DNA of 64,000 nucleotides from Nitrospiraceae bacterium. Its GTDB lineage: Bacteria; Nitrospirota; Thermodesulfovibrionia; Thermodesulfovibrionales; UBA6898. The first letter of the stretch is position 1. Each line of letters opens with the position of its first letter. The DNA is taken from contig CP070737.1 of assembly GCA_020347665.1 (NCBI GenBank), positions 685,286-749,285 of the forward strand, given 5' to 3'. Under the pieces are notes generated by a model, which was given only the letters and a program-made list of their open reading frames with translations, did no database searches and was not told the origin of the DNA. The position numbers and the translations under genes were made by a program. Below, one piece after another: positions 1-9,441 of this stretch.

Positions 1-1
1 A

Positions 2-166
2 AGGGAAAGAATTTCGCTTGAGATAAAGGCTCTGCAAAGAGCCCTCGTAATACAGAATTCACTTGAAACAAGAGATCAGAATATAAGCGATGGTATAGGA
101 ATAGAGATTTTGGAAAAAGATTCCAATTACCTTCACCTCATCAGGGGATTTCTTTACGATATATGA
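2..166 (+). CDS. C-terminal fragment of an unrecognised protein, cut by the window edge
   Basis: An open frame enters from the left edge and ends at a TGA at 164-166, giving about 54 residues. The fragment is mixed charged and hydrophobic and ends GFLYDI. I recognise no motif. It points the same way as the MarC gene 64 bases later, so the two could share a transcript. The only support is the open frame and the lack of a better one here, so this is tentative. Confidence 0.4.
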   Translation, partial: RERISLEIKALQRALVIQNSLETRDQNISDGIGIEILEKDSNYLHLIRGFLYDI

Positions 167-230
167 TGTAAGCGAAAATATAGTAGGAGATGAGTACTGA
201 TTCATTTGTTCGCTTTGTTGTTACGGTTAT

Positions 231-866
231 ATGATACCAGAAGATCTTGAAATACTGAAGCACTTCATAACAGTCCTTGTTCCACTTATTATTATCATGG
301 ATCCTTTCGGTAATCTCCCCTTCTTTCTGTTGTTCACGAAGGGAAAGACCCGCCTAGAAAGAACAAAAACAGCTGCCATTGCATCAGGTGTAGCATGTCT
401 GATATTGATTTTCTTCTCCATTACCGGAGATGCAGTGCTTAGTTTTTTCCATATCGGCCTTCCCGCTTTCCAGATCGCAGGTGGATTTATTTTCTTTATG
501 TATGCCCTTCAACTGCTGCATTTGATCCCGGGCGGTATTCGCAGTACAGAAGAAGAGGAACAGGAAGGTATAGCAAAGGAACATGTTGCTCTGGTACCGC
601 TCGCAACGCCGCTGTTGGCTGGACCCGGCGCAATAACCGCTGTCCTAGTTTGGCAGCAAAGTTATGACATTCCATTTAACCTTTTCACACTCACAGCCGC
701 AATAGGAGCGGCCTGTCTGGCAGTATTTTGTACCTTTTTCCTGGGAGAATGGATTCTCCGCATACTGGGTATTGGAGGTATCAGGGTTATTACGCGTATT
801 ATGGGACTTGTGCTCGCGGTCATTGCTGTACAGTTCATGGTAGATGGTTTTATGCAGTTACGGTAA
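231..866 (+). CDS. MarC/UPF0056 family inner-membrane protein
   Basis: A 211-residue polytopic protein with about six membrane segments. The DPFGNLPFF motif near residue 24 and the second-half motif TPLLAGPGAI are hallmarks of the MarC family, whose halves are weakly repeated. Length fits the family (about 200-220). The family sits in the inner membrane; its substrate is not established, and the old link to multiple antibiotic resistance is not well supported. No clear Shine-Dalgarno precedes the ATG. It converges on a small minus-strand gene 17 bases away. Confidence 0.88.
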   Translation: MIPEDLEILKHFITVLVPLIIIMDPFGNLPFFLLFTKGKTRLERTKTAAIASGVACLILIFFSITGDAVLSFFHIGLPAFQIAGGFIFFMYALQLLHLIPGGIRSTEEEEQEGIAKEHVALVPLATPLLAGPGAITAVLVWQQSYDIPFNLFTLTAAIGAACLAVFCTFFLGEWILRILGIGGIRVITRIMGLVLAVIAVQFMVDGFMQLR

Positions 867-883
867 GAATTCCAAAGAACTCA

Positions 884-1216
884 TCAAAAATCAGGAAAAA
901 GCTTTATGCTCAACACGTTCTGGTTCTCTGTTCTGGCCTCAGCTGAAAGGATACCCCCATCAATGTATGAAAGCTCAAAATCTTTATATCCAAGCGATAC
1001 GAGACGCTTTGCATCTGATGGACAACCATGCTCGCATCCGGCTATCCCCGTAATCATCGCCGGAATGAGTTCCCTTATTTCGTTTTTATTCAGATGAGCT
1101 CCTTTTGACAAAATAAACGCGCTGATTTTTTCTGTCAGAGCATCGAGATCGTATTGGAACGGGTCGTCTATCGTAATCGATAGAGAGTCCTTATCAACGC
1201 TGACATCAAGTTCCAT
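884..1216 (-). CDS. conserved-looking small protein of unknown function
   Basis: 110 residues if the start is the ATG at 1216, which has an AAAGGA-like ribosome site about 8 bases upstream. The frame stays open up to 1354, but that extension has poorer start context and overlaps the divergent gene at 1343. The protein is acidic and alpha/beta-like. It has one Cys pair in the motif GCEHGCPSDAKR, followed by a conserved-looking stretch ending IDGGILSAEA. I do not recognise the family. It is divergent from the TIM-barrel gene, with about 126 bases between starts for promoters. Confidence 0.6.
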   Translation of the reverse strand: MELDVSVDKDSLSITIDDPFQYDLDALTEKISAFILSKGAHLNKNEIRELIPAMITGIAGCEHGCPSDAKRLVSLGYKDFELSYIDGGILSAEARTENQNVLSIKLFPDF

Positions 1217-1342
1217 GGGCACAATCCTTTCATCAATACCGGACGTTAACGTGGCAATTATTATACCATGTTCCCGGCGTGCATCTGGATTATCCCCGGT
1301 TACGTGATATAATGCCAGTAACCAGAAGGAGAGACTCATTGC

Positions 1343-2074
1343 ATGAAGCAACATATAATCAGTTTTGCTTTGGGAAATATCTGGAGCTGGATACCATCGC
1401 GAAATATGGGAACATTAGTGGATTTTGCACGACAGCTGGATATTTCAGGCGTAGAAATCACCCTGGCTTCCAAGGACGAACTTTTTTCGTTCCAGCTCTC
1501 TGAAGAAGACCGAACCTGGCTGCGGGCACTTGCGCATGTCACCATACACGCACCGTTCAGGCTCATAAGCGAGTCTGCAAATCAGAAAGAACTTTTAAGC
1601 CAGTTGCATCTTCTTTCTGAGCTGTATCAGAGTATCAATGCAAAAACTATTGTCATTCATCCGGACGAAATGCCGGAGCCAGGACTTTTACAACAACATG
1701 CGTTCACTGTTTCGACAGAAAATATGCCTGAAGGCAGATTTTCCGTTCAGTCAAATTTAAACCACCTCATGAGCCGTTATCCGGGCATCGATCTCTGCAT
1801 AGACGTATCACATGCATTTCTGATATCAGGAAAAGAAACCGCTCAGCTCATCAGTGCTTTCAGCAATAAGATATCGCAGATTCACCTAAGCGGGGCTGAT
1901 GCTGCTTCAGATCATCTGTCATTAAGAAACGCCCCAAGAGAATTTTTACGTTCAATTCGGCCGATTAAGACATTACAGGTTCCGATGGTTCTTGAAGCTG
2001 ATATCAGAATAATGAACATAGAGTATCTCAAAGAAGAAATCGAATATATAAAACATTTTTTGTATACTCCGTAG
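1343..2074 (+). CDS. sugar phosphate isomerase/epimerase-like TIM-barrel protein
   Basis: 243 residues with the pattern of the xylose-isomerase-like TIM barrel (AP endonuclease 2 superfamily). Strand-end metal-ligand-type motifs appear in order: THIHAPF-like near residue 70, IVIHPDE near 111, STENMP near 130, CIDVSHA near 152, QIHLSG near 176 and VLEAD near 217. His, Glu and Asp at these strand ends are the usual divalent metal ligands. At 243 residues it is somewhat short for the family. The substrate cannot be told from sequence. It is followed 86 bases later by the GH15 gene, which suggests but does not prove a carbohydrate role. Confidence 0.8.
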   Translation: MKQHIISFALGNIWSWIPSRNMGTLVDFARQLDISGVEITLASKDELFSFQLSEEDRTWLRALAHVTIHAPFRLISESANQKELLSQLHLLSELYQSINAKTIVIHPDEMPEPGLLQQHAFTVSTENMPEGRFSVQSNLNHLMSRYPGIDLCIDVSHAFLISGKETAQLISAFSNKISQIHLSGADAASDHLSLRNAPREFLRSIRPIKTLQVPMVLEADIRIMNIEYLKEEIEYIKHFLYTP

Positions 2075-2160
2075 CGGGAATAGTGCCCGCACGTTTCATA
2101 TAACCATATATTTATTTTTTTCATTAAGAATCTTTTTTTTGATATCATAGAAGTATCACC

Positions 2161-4002
2161 ATGTCATACCAGCCGATTGAAAACTATGGAATGATAGGGG
2201 ATATGCATACCGTCGCATTGGTCGGGTTAAATGGATCTATTGACTGGCTCTGCATCCCTCACTTCGATTCTCCGAGCGTTTTCGCATCGTTGCTCGACGA
2301 CAAAAAAGGTGGCAGGTTTCTTATTACGCCGGCCACTGATGGTGTAACGTTCAAGCAGTTTTACTGGCCGGAAACCAATGTGCTCATTACGCGATTCCTT
2401 GCTCCCCATGGAGCGGCTGAACTCACTGACTTCATGCCGGTAAAGCGATTAACGCCAAATAGCTCGCCCGGTCACCAGTTAATACGACGGATTACGGCCG
2501 TCCGCGGCAGCGTCGATTTCCAAATGGAATGTACCCCCGCTTTCAACTACGCGCGGGACAGCCATGAGACAACAGTTCTTGACGTTGGTGCTGTGTTTCA
2601 GTCCGCTCAACTCACCCTCGGCCTTGCCACACATACGGCGTTGCAGGCAAATGACAGAGGGGTATATTCCCACTTCACTCTCAGAGAAGGGGAAACAGCT
2701 GTCTTTGCATTACGGGAAGTGCGCCCCGATACTGGGTGCGGCATCTGTATGTCAGAAGAAGAGGTAGAACGGCTGTTTCGAGCAACAGTTGATTTTTGGC
2801 GCAGATGGTTATCGCGGTGTAAATACACCGGCCGTTGGCGGGAAACAGTTTATCGATCAGCACTCGCCCTCAAATTACTCACGTTCGAACCAACCGGTGC
2901 GATTGTTGCCGCGCCTACCTGCAGTCTCCCCGAAGGTATCGGCGGAGAACGCAACTGGGATTATCGTTACACCTGGATCCGCGATTCGGCTTTTACCATA
3001 TATGCTTTTATGCGTCTCGGTTTTACTGAAGAGGCGGAACGGTTCATGTACTTCCTGAACAATATTTGTACGGCAGCAAAAGATGACGTATCTCCCCTCC
3101 AGATCATGTACGGAATTGATGGTCGCAAGGATCTCTCTGAAATAATTCTTCACCATCTCGACGGGTATAAGGGATCAATGCCGGTAAGGATCGGTAACGG
3201 TGCATACGATCAGCTACAGCTCGACATTTATGGGGAACTGATGGATGCGGTCTATCTATACAACAAATACGGTGCGCCTATATCATATGATACCTGGCTG
3301 TCACTGCGCAGGCTCGTCGATTGGGTCTGTGACAACTGGCAACGAAAAGATGAAGGCATCTGGGAAGTCCGTGGCGGTCAGCAGCACTTCGTATATTCCA
3401 AGCTTATGTGCTGGGTGGCACTTGACCGGGGACTGCGACTGGCTGATAAGCGGTCTTTCCCGGCGGACCGGAATCGTTGGTTACAGACTCGGGATACTCT
3501 GTACGAAGAGATTATGAAGAAGGGCTGGAACCCAAAGCGCAGGGCGTTCGTCCAGTACTTTGGCAGCACTGTTCTTGATGCATCTAATTTAATCATGCCG
3601 CTTGTTTTTTTCCTTTCTCCGACAGACCCCCGGATGATAGAGACCCTTGACGCCACCCTGAAACCACCAGAAAAGGGAGGACTTGTTGCTAATAATCTTG
3701 TGTATCGTTATAACGCGGATGAGACTGCAGACGGTCTTCCCGGGCAGGAGGGAACGTTCAACATCTGTACGTTTTGGCTTGTCGAGGCACTGACGAGGGC
3801 CGGACATTTTGACCGTAGCAGACTTGAAGAGGCACGCCTGATGTTTGAACGGATGCTCGGTTTTGCCAATCATGTCGGTCTCTACGCAGAGGAGACCGGA
3901 AACAGCGGTGAAGCCCTTGGAAATTTTCCCCAGGCCTTTACGCATCTTGCGATGATCAGTGCTGCATTTAATCTTGACCGAGCGCTTGGGTCAGGTGTGT
4001 AG
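2161..4002 (+). CDS. glycoside hydrolase family 15 protein (glucoamylase or trehalase type)
   Basis: 613 residues, the usual length for bacterial GH15 enzymes. The N-terminal beta domain begins [14 protein letters not shown] and contains [15 protein letters not shown], the typical opening. The (alpha/alpha)6 barrel follows, with [13 protein letters not shown] near residue 265, EGIWEVRGG near 398 (candidate acid Glu) and [12 protein letters not shown] near 528 (candidate base Glu). Members release glucose from alpha-1,4 glucans or cleave trehalose. Sequence alone does not decide between these. There is no signal peptide, so it is cytoplasmic and could work on stored glycogen or trehalose. Confidence 0.9.
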   Translation: MSYQPIENYGMIGDMHTVALVGLNGSIDWLCIPHFDSPSVFASLLDDKKGGRFLITPATDGVTFKQFYWPETNVLITRFLAPHGAAELTDFMPVKRLTPNSSPGHQLIRRITAVRGSVDFQMECTPAFNYARDSHETTVLDVGAVFQSAQLTLGLATHTALQANDRGVYSHFTLREGETAVFALREVRPDTGCGICMSEEEVERLFRATVDFWRRWLSRCKYTGRWRETVYRSALALKLLTFEPTGAIVAAPTCSLPEGIGGERNWDYRYTWIRDSAFTIYAFMRLGFTEEAERFMYFLNNICTAAKDDVSPLQIMYGIDGRKDLSEIILHHLDGYKGSMPVRIGNGAYDQLQLDIYGELMDAVYLYNKYGAPISYDTWLSLRRLVDWVCDNWQRKDEGIWEVRGGQQHFVYSKLMCWVALDRGLRLADKRSFPADRNRWLQTRDTLYEEIMKKGWNPKRRAFVQYFGSTVLDASNLIMPLVFFLSPTDPRMIETLDATLKPPEKGGLVANNLVYRYNADETADGLPGQEGTFNICTFWLVEALTRAGHFDRSRLEEARLMFERMLGFANHVGLYAEETGNSGEALGNFPQAFTHLAMISAAFNLDRALGSGV

Positions 4003-4024
4003 CAGATGACAACGTTGTGATTTA

Positions 4025-5356
4025 CTAAAAATATATTCGTGCCGAAATAAAATAGGTATCAGGGTAAAGGCCAAATTCCGATTCAGCGGAGACAGCAGCA
4101 GAGCCACTGTCTCTGTTAATAACAATATCAGATTCGCTTCCCACGCTGATAAACGCACCTGCTTCAAGGACTGCATTATCTGACATGCTGTACTGCATAT
4201 CCGGGAAAAACAGGAGCGATCGATCTCCCCAGTTAAAGAGGACACTGGAACTGAATGACATAAGAGGCGTTGCCTGCCAGGTAAAACCAGGGGCTATGTA
4301 ATGAGAGCCGAGAAGATATACCGCGCCTTCTGTATAGGCTATTTCTTTTTCAAGGCCGCTCAGGATTTCGCCATAGTCATCAGGATCATGGCTGCCTGCA
4401 CTGTTATAGTGGTATTCTACGGAGGCATAGAACGTATCGGTAAAACTGTAATCAAGACCCGTAGAGAGCCGCATATAATCCTCATCCGCTTCATGATGAT
4501 CAGCAAGATTTGCGAATGTATACGCGCCTTCAAGCCAGAAGCCTGCCCCTCCTATCGACGTGACCATATCAACACCCAGCAACACATTTTCCTTAAACAG
4601 GATTACTAGAGGGGAAAAATCCATGCCAAGCAGAGGCAATCTCATTCTCAGAAAAGCCGCACTCTCAGCCAGTCTAAAATCATCTCCAAACACAGCCCCT
4701 GCGTCAAGTTCTCCCAGTGCACCCACCGGCACCCTGACCCTCACAGCGTCAACTCCAATTCTTTCTTCATTGTTCAGTTCTATGTAACTGAATGATGTGA
4801 GGATGTCTGTCGGATTGATAAAGCGTGCTGATCCAAAAGCAACGGGTTGACGCCCGATAGAGATATCACCGAATGAAGGGGATAATGTTATAAATGCCCG
4901 GTCCAGATTTTGAAAAATGTTCAGGGAACTGGCATCGCCCGTAACTGTTATCTCTTCGCTAAAATCAACCGCCCGGTACGTAAGCGGGTTTGCAGCCTGA
5001 AGGGCAAAAAAAGATTCTACCGAATCATCCTGGATGCGGGGGATGAGTTCATATGCCAGCTCAGCCGAGGCTGAATTACCAAGTTGCCAGAAGAGACTTA
5101 ATCTGAGAGTAGTGATTGAGGTCCACTCAAGCTCCGGTCTGTCTTCAAGAGTATTTCCGGCGATTAAAACATCAGATCCGGTAAAATCATTGAGCGTCAG
5201 AATCGTTTTAATATATCCGGTTAACCTCAAACCGCTTTCATCAGCCAAGACATCATCTGACAGCAGCGCAAAAACTGAAAAAAGAAGAAGAAATCGGAAG
5301 AAGTGTGATATGAATCGCGCGGGTGATCTTTCTTCCCTATTCTCTTGTCTCATCAC
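4025..5356 (-). CDS. outer-membrane beta-barrel protein of a LolA/LolCDE-like operon
   Basis: 443 residues. A basic start followed by a hydrophobic stretch ending DDVLA-DES is a signal peptide. The mature part is full of alternating amphipathic strands with aromatic girdles and ends ISARIYF, with the terminal Phe used for BAM insertion. It resembles porin-like or DUF1302-type barrels, but I cannot name the family. Its ATG overlaps the end of the upstream ATPase gene by 20 bases, so translation is probably coupled. As the last gene of a five-gene operon it is a likely outer-membrane partner of the transporter (inference). Confidence 0.75.
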   Translation of the reverse strand: MMRQENREERSPARFISHFFRFLLLFSVFALLSDDVLADESGLRLTGYIKTILTLNDFTGSDVLIAGNTLEDRPELEWTSITTLRLSLFWQLGNSASAELAYELIPRIQDDSVESFFALQAANPLTYRAVDFSEEITVTGDASSLNIFQNLDRAFITLSPSFGDISIGRQPVAFGSARFINPTDILTSFSYIELNNEERIGVDAVRVRVPVGALGELDAGAVFGDDFRLAESAAFLRMRLPLLGMDFSPLVILFKENVLLGVDMVTSIGGAGFWLEGAYTFANLADHHEADEDYMRLSTGLDYSFTDTFYASVEYHYNSAGSHDPDDYGEILSGLEKEIAYTEGAVYLLGSHYIAPGFTWQATPLMSFSSSVLFNWGDRSLLFFPDMQYSMSDNAVLEAGAFISVGSESDIVINRDSGSAAVSAESEFGLYPDTYFISARIYF

Positions 5357-6029
5357 GTGCTACCTGTCCATCCTTTAACATGACGAGCCGCTTCGCTCTT
5401 TCCATAATCATGGTATCGTGCGTAGAAAACAGAAAAGTCATATTTTTTCTTTCATTCAGTTCCCGCATCATGTCAAGGAGCGCTGCTCCGGTTGAGGAGT
5501 CAAGATTTGCAGTTGGTTCGTCCGCAAGTATGATATCGGGCTCTGTAACCATTGCGCGGGCAACAGCAACGCGCTGTTGCTGCCCGCCGGAAAGCTGGTT
5601 CGGGATTCTGGATTCCATGCCTTCCAGTTCTACATCTTTTAAGATGGCAGCAACCCGCGAACTCCTTTCTTTATCGGAAACGCCCTGCAGGAGCATTATA
5701 TATTCGATGTTCTCCTTTACAGTCAGGACCGGTATAAGGTTATACGACTGGAAGATGAATCCTATATGGTCACGCCGGAAATCTGAGAGTTCACTGCCCC
5801 TCATGCCGCTTATCTGTCTGCCTGACAGAAATGCCCGGCCTGTGGTGGGTATATCGAGCCCGCTCATGATATTCAGGAGCGTTGTCTTGCCCGAGCCGGA
5901 CGGCCCTGCAATAGCGGTAAACTCACCTTTACCAATGACAAGGCTAAGTGCATGAAGGGCCTGCACCTCAATATCACCTGTTCTGTATATTTTGGATACT
6001 TCATCTGCCTTTATCAGTTCTTCAGACAT
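5337..6029 (-). CDS. ABC transporter ATP-binding protein, LolD/MacB family
   Basis: 230 residues, the standard size. Walker A GPSGSGKTT is at 42-50, the Q-loop Gln at 94, signature LSGGQ at 146-150, Walker B IILADEP at about 166-172 and the H-loop His at 204. The stretch SGLDIPTTG after Walker A and FQSYNLIPVLTVKENI are typical of the LolD/MacB branch, which drives FtsX-type permeases. These act as mechanotransmitters that lift substrates out of the inner membrane rather than through it. It lies between two FtsX-like permease genes and a barrel gene in one operon. A GGGG-rich ribosome site precedes the ATG. Confidence 0.92.
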   Translation of the reverse strand: MSEELIKADEVSKIYRTGDIEVQALHALSLVIGKGEFTAIAGPSGSGKTTLLNIMSGLDIPTTGRAFLSGRQISGMRGSELSDFRRDHIGFIFQSYNLIPVLTVKENIEYIMLLQGVSDKERSSRVAAILKDVELEGMESRIPNQLSGGQQQRVAVARAMVTEPDIILADEPTANLDSSTGAALLDMMRELNERKNMTFLFSTHDTMIMERAKRLVMLKDGQVARDETRE

Positions 6030-6044
6030 TCTGCATCCCCTTTC

Positions 6045-7271
6045 CTAAATGCTCCTCTGCATCGCCTGTGCCGGTGTGAGCCTTGCCGCAAAGACCGCAG
6101 GATATATGGCCGCAACCAGTGAAAAGATCATTATCAATGCAGGAAAGATCGTGAACTGCTTGAGATTCATAACCGGGTAAATAAGCTCTGTTATTGTAAC
6201 GCCTGCAAACTCTATGCCCTTATAGTTTATTCCGTATATTGTAAATATCTGCATCACCAGAAAACCGAGTGCCAGGCCGAAAAGTATGCTTATAAAGGAC
6301 AGGGAGGCAGCCTCAAGCAGGATTATCAGTGCCATGTTCAGCGGACGAGTACCAACAGCCCTGAGGATCCCGAACTCGAACATCCTCTCATAAAGAGACA
6401 TGAAGAGTGCATGCATTATTATGACAGCTACAATGCAGAAGACAAGAGACGAGGTGATAACCGTAGACAGTTCGGTCATATCTATCACACCGTCAAGCTG
6501 GGGGATTAGGTCCCTCCATCCAACCGCCTCGTTGCCTCCCTGTGAGTATTCTTTCCAGAGTCCGACCGATCGGTCTCCTGCGACCGCAATATCATTGAAC
6601 CTCAGTGCTATTTCATGTGTAGCCTGTCCGAGTCCAATCAGGTCACGGGATTTTTTGATATGTATAAAGGCCATACCACTGTCAACTTCCCTTATGTCCA
6701 GCTTAAATATGCCTTTTACCCTGAACAGGTCCTGTGAAAGCTCTCCTGTCGCTGCCTGGGCAATAGTAAGCACAAGGCGATCTCCCGGGCCAACCTCGAG
6801 TGTCTCGGCTATCTTTGATCCTATCATTATCTGGTTCAGGCCTTCTGAAGAAATATACTCCCCCTTTCTCACTGCCTCGTCTATAATAGATATATCCTTT
6901 TCGAGTTCCGGGTCAATACCGTAGAGAAGTACTGAATTTACTCCTGCAGCAGAACTCAGCATCGCCGGTGATACTGTCCTGGGGGAGAAGCCCTCGATCA
7001 GATCCTCAGAACCCAGTGACCTGAGTATTTCCTCTGAACTGTTTATTGTGCTTTCGATCTCGAATGTATCGCGGAAACCCTCAGCATGTATCTGTCCCTG
7101 TCCGAGGAAACTGTCTGTTGCTGTCCTTATCATACTCTCAAGCATTCCGGTATAAAGTCCATCAATAAAAATAAGGGAAGCAAGGGTAATGCCTACTGCA
7201 AACCCTGAAAGCAGGGTCCTTCTCCTGTTCCTCAGCACGTTTCTCCATGCAAGTTTAAATATCAGTTTCAC
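6045..7271 (-). CDS. FtsX/LolC-type ABC transporter permease (second of pair)
   Basis: 408 residues. One membrane segment lies near residues 20-42 (after LAWRNVLRNRRRT), then a periplasmic MacB-PCD-type domain of about 230 residues. Three C-terminal segments follow, with the motif FEFGILRAVGTRP between the first two. This four-segment layout and the EFGxxRAxGTRP motif define the FtsX/LolC/MacB permease family. It starts 3 bases after the stop of the other permease gene. The two probably form a heterodimer as LolC-LolE do (inference). Confidence 0.9.
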   Translation of the reverse strand: MKLIFKLAWRNVLRNRRRTLLSGFAVGITLASLIFIDGLYTGMLESMIRTATDSFLGQGQIHAEGFRDTFEIESTINSSEEILRSLGSEDLIEGFSPRTVSPAMLSSAAGVNSVLLYGIDPELEKDISIIDEAVRKGEYISSEGLNQIMIGSKIAETLEVGPGDRLVLTIAQAATGELSQDLFRVKGIFKLDIREVDSGMAFIHIKKSRDLIGLGQATHEIALRFNDIAVAGDRSVGLWKEYSQGGNEAVGWRDLIPQLDGVIDMTELSTVITSSLVFCIVAVIIMHALFMSLYERMFEFGILRAVGTRPLNMALIILLEAASLSFISILFGLALGFLVMQIFTIYGINYKGIEFAGVTITELIYPVMNLKQFTIFPALIMIFSLVAAIYPAVFAARLTPAQAMQRSI

Positions 7272-7274
7272 GGA

Positions 7275-8492
7275 TTAATTTGACCTTATCGCTTTTACTG
7301 GTACAATGCGTGCAGCCCGCAGGGCCGGCCAGACGCTCACGAAAACCGCTGTCCCGAAAATAATTACCGCGGGCATTACAAGAGACTTAAGTGTGATCTT
7401 TGCTGTCAACCTGTCAAAGAAATACCCGCCGTATTCTATCGGGGTTGAAAATGCTATACCGTAAACAGCAAGATACCAGTTGGCCAATATACCTGTAATA
7501 ATGCCAATTATTATGCTGAAGACCGACAGAAATGCGGTCTCGAGCAGAATGAGCATGAATATCTGGAAAGGCCTTGTGCCGAGGGCCTTCATTACCCCGA
7601 ACTCCCTCGTCCTTTCAAGGATTATCATGAGGACAGTATTCAGCACACCGACGGCAATGATTATTGTAAAGACCATGATGGCATACCGGTTTCCCTTGAT
7701 ATCTGCCTTCATCGCCCTGTAAAACTGGCTTTCCACATCCTGCCATGGTTCTACATCAAGGGACAGGTCCTTAAGGGCATTCTTTATCAGCCCGACGGTC
7801 CCGTCTGTCCTTGCATGGTCGGTCAGCACTACAGCTATCTCATGCACACTTCCCGGAAGGCCCAGAAATTCCTGAGCGGTCTTAATATGCATGTAGCATA
7901 CCGATGAGCCGAAAGATCCGGATCCCTTGCCGGTTATGCCGGATACAGTAAAGAGATCGTTTGCGATCGAGCCGTCAACTCCCTGTGCAATAATCGCTAT
8001 TTCATCGCCGATTCCCGCCTTAAGGTTCCCTGAAAGACCCTTGCTTATGACGATCTCATTACGTGGTGTTTCAGATATGAAACGTCCCCGGTCAATCTTG
8101 TTCTTTAGCCGTGTTGTCATGCCCTCTCGTTCGGGGTCTATCCCTGTCACCTTTATGCCAGTCGTCTTTTTCCCTGCAAAGGCAAGCGCAGGTGTATAGA
8201 CCCTGGGCGCCCATGACAGGACATGATCAAGTGTCTTTATTGTATCTCCGGCAGATTCCGGTTCATCTATGGTCTTGTATATTGAGGGTTTATCAAGATA
8301 ACCTTTACTATGCACCTGGATATGTCCTGTGCGGTCTCTGGTAAACATTTCTATGAGGTTGTCATAACTTCCGTCTATCATGCCGATGAATATTGCGAAC
8401 AGAAAGCACCCTCCTGCCATCATCGTGGCCGTAAGTGCAGAGCGCCGTTTATGACGGAATATATTACGGAACGCTATCTTAGAAATAATCAC
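7275..8492 (-). CDS. FtsX/LolE-type ABC transporter permease (first of pair)
   Basis: 405 residues from a GTG start at 8492, with GGGATTG upstream as a possible ribosome site. An N-terminal segment follows AFRNIFRHKRRSALT, then a periplasmic domain and three C-terminal segments with FGVMKALGTRPF. It is a paralogue of the next permease: the same order of motifs but clearly different sequence. It lies 35 bases after the LolA-like gene. The family is inner-membrane and depends on a LolD-type ATPase, which is encoded two genes on. Confidence 0.9.
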   Translation of the reverse strand: MIISKIAFRNIFRHKRRSALTATMMAGGCFLFAIFIGMIDGSYDNLIEMFTRDRTGHIQVHSKGYLDKPSIYKTIDEPESAGDTIKTLDHVLSWAPRVYTPALAFAGKKTTGIKVTGIDPEREGMTTRLKNKIDRGRFISETPRNEIVISKGLSGNLKAGIGDEIAIIAQGVDGSIANDLFTVSGITGKGSGSFGSSVCYMHIKTAQEFLGLPGSVHEIAVVLTDHARTDGTVGLIKNALKDLSLDVEPWQDVESQFYRAMKADIKGNRYAIMVFTIIIAVGVLNTVLMIILERTREFGVMKALGTRPFQIFMLILLETAFLSVFSIIIGIITGILANWYLAVYGIAFSTPIEYGGYFFDRLTAKITLKSLVMPAVIIFGTAVFVSVWPALRAARIVPVKAIRSN

Positions 8493-8526
8493 GAAATCAA
8501 TCCCGGTGAATAGTCAGGACGTTCAT

Positions 8527-9303
8527 TTATCTTTTCTTCTGTAAATTGCGCAGGGTAAATACATCCTTTTCCAGTTTGATGTCGAATTTAATATCTCTAT
8601 AGATTATGACCGTCTTTTTCCCGGGCTTGTTCAGGGGTGTCATCTCAAGAACAGAGGGGATTTCACGGCCGCTGAATGTTTTAATCTCGGAAAACACCAT
8701 CTCCCTCATCTTCCGGCCCTTCTCATCAAAATAGACCTGCAGGACAGGTATATAGTCTTTTTTCCTAACAACAAGGTGTATCCTGTCCCAGACAATCGGG
8801 ATATCCTTTTTTGGTATAAGCTCTATGTAATAATTTGACGGCTCAGCATCCTCCGGATGTATCAGTCTATATACGTAATCCTTTTTCATTGAACTTTCCT
8901 TAACAAGGTCATCGTTCGTAAAATCAGATCCCATCCACGAGCTCATCATCATCGACGGCGGAACCTTCATCACCTTGTTTATCTTTGGAAAGTAATTCCA
9001 CATCTCGTTCTTAATACGGAGCGTTGCTATCCCTGCGTCTTTCCTGGGATAACTTATATGGATAAAAGTGCTATCAAGTCCCTCTGTCCAGACCTCCATC
9101 TTCAGCGTCCGTGTCCAGTTCTCAGAGACAATCGTCATTTCGAGCTGCCCCTGACTCGTTCTGCTCCGGTAGAGCTTATCTACCTTATCAACAATCGTTT
9201 CCACGTCAAGTATGTTTTCCTGGGCAAGCACTCCATGGGACACTTGCGAATTGAATATGTATATTACGAAGACTGCAAGTGATAAGAAAACACTTCTCTT
9301 CAT
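8527..9303 (-). CDS. LolA-like periplasmic outer-membrane lipoprotein-sorting protein
   Basis: 258 residues from the ATG at 9303, preceded by AGGAAGGG. The longer open frame upstream lacks a ribosome site and would spoil the signal peptide. The signal sequence MKRSVFLSLAVF runs to about residue 27 (VLA-QEN). The mature part has the features of the LolA-like family often found with RND or FtsX transporters: MEVWTEG, RKDAGIATLRI, EMWNYFPKINKVMKVPPSMMMSSWMGSDFTN (quoted in part), then a closing LEKDVFTLRNLQ. Such proteins have a half-barrel that carries acyl chains across the periplasm. It is the first gene of the operon. Confidence 0.85.
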   Translation of the reverse strand: MKRSVFLSLAVFVIYIFNSQVSHGVLAQENILDVETIVDKVDKLYRSRTSQGQLEMTIVSENWTRTLKMEVWTEGLDSTFIHISYPRKDAGIATLRIKNEMWNYFPKINKVMKVPPSMMMSSWMGSDFTNDDLVKESSMKKDYVYRLIHPEDAEPSNYYIELIPKKDIPIVWDRIHLVVRKKDYIPVLQVYFDEKGRKMREMVFSEIKTFSGREIPSVLEMTPLNKPGKKTVIIYRDIKFDIKLEKDVFTLRNLQKKR

Positions 9304-9340
9304 GCTGAAAGTACCCTTCCTCGATAGTGATTCTTCATAC

Positions 9341-9369
9341 ACTATATTACTTATTTGGAAATACCTCAA
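9341..9369 (-). promoter_or_regulatory. candidate sigma-70 promoter of the LolA-like exporter operon
   Basis: On the minus strand TTGAGG (9364-9369) and TATAGT (9341-9346) are separated by exactly 17 bases, and the first gene starts about 38 bases further on. Both hexamers match the sigma-70 consensus in 4 to 5 positions. This is a sequence match only. Confidence 0.45.
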
Positions 9370-9441
9370 CAATTCTTTCCGTGCTCTGATACAATTTAAT
9401 ATGATTATTTCTTATATTTTGCATAATCCAGGAGCCGCTCA

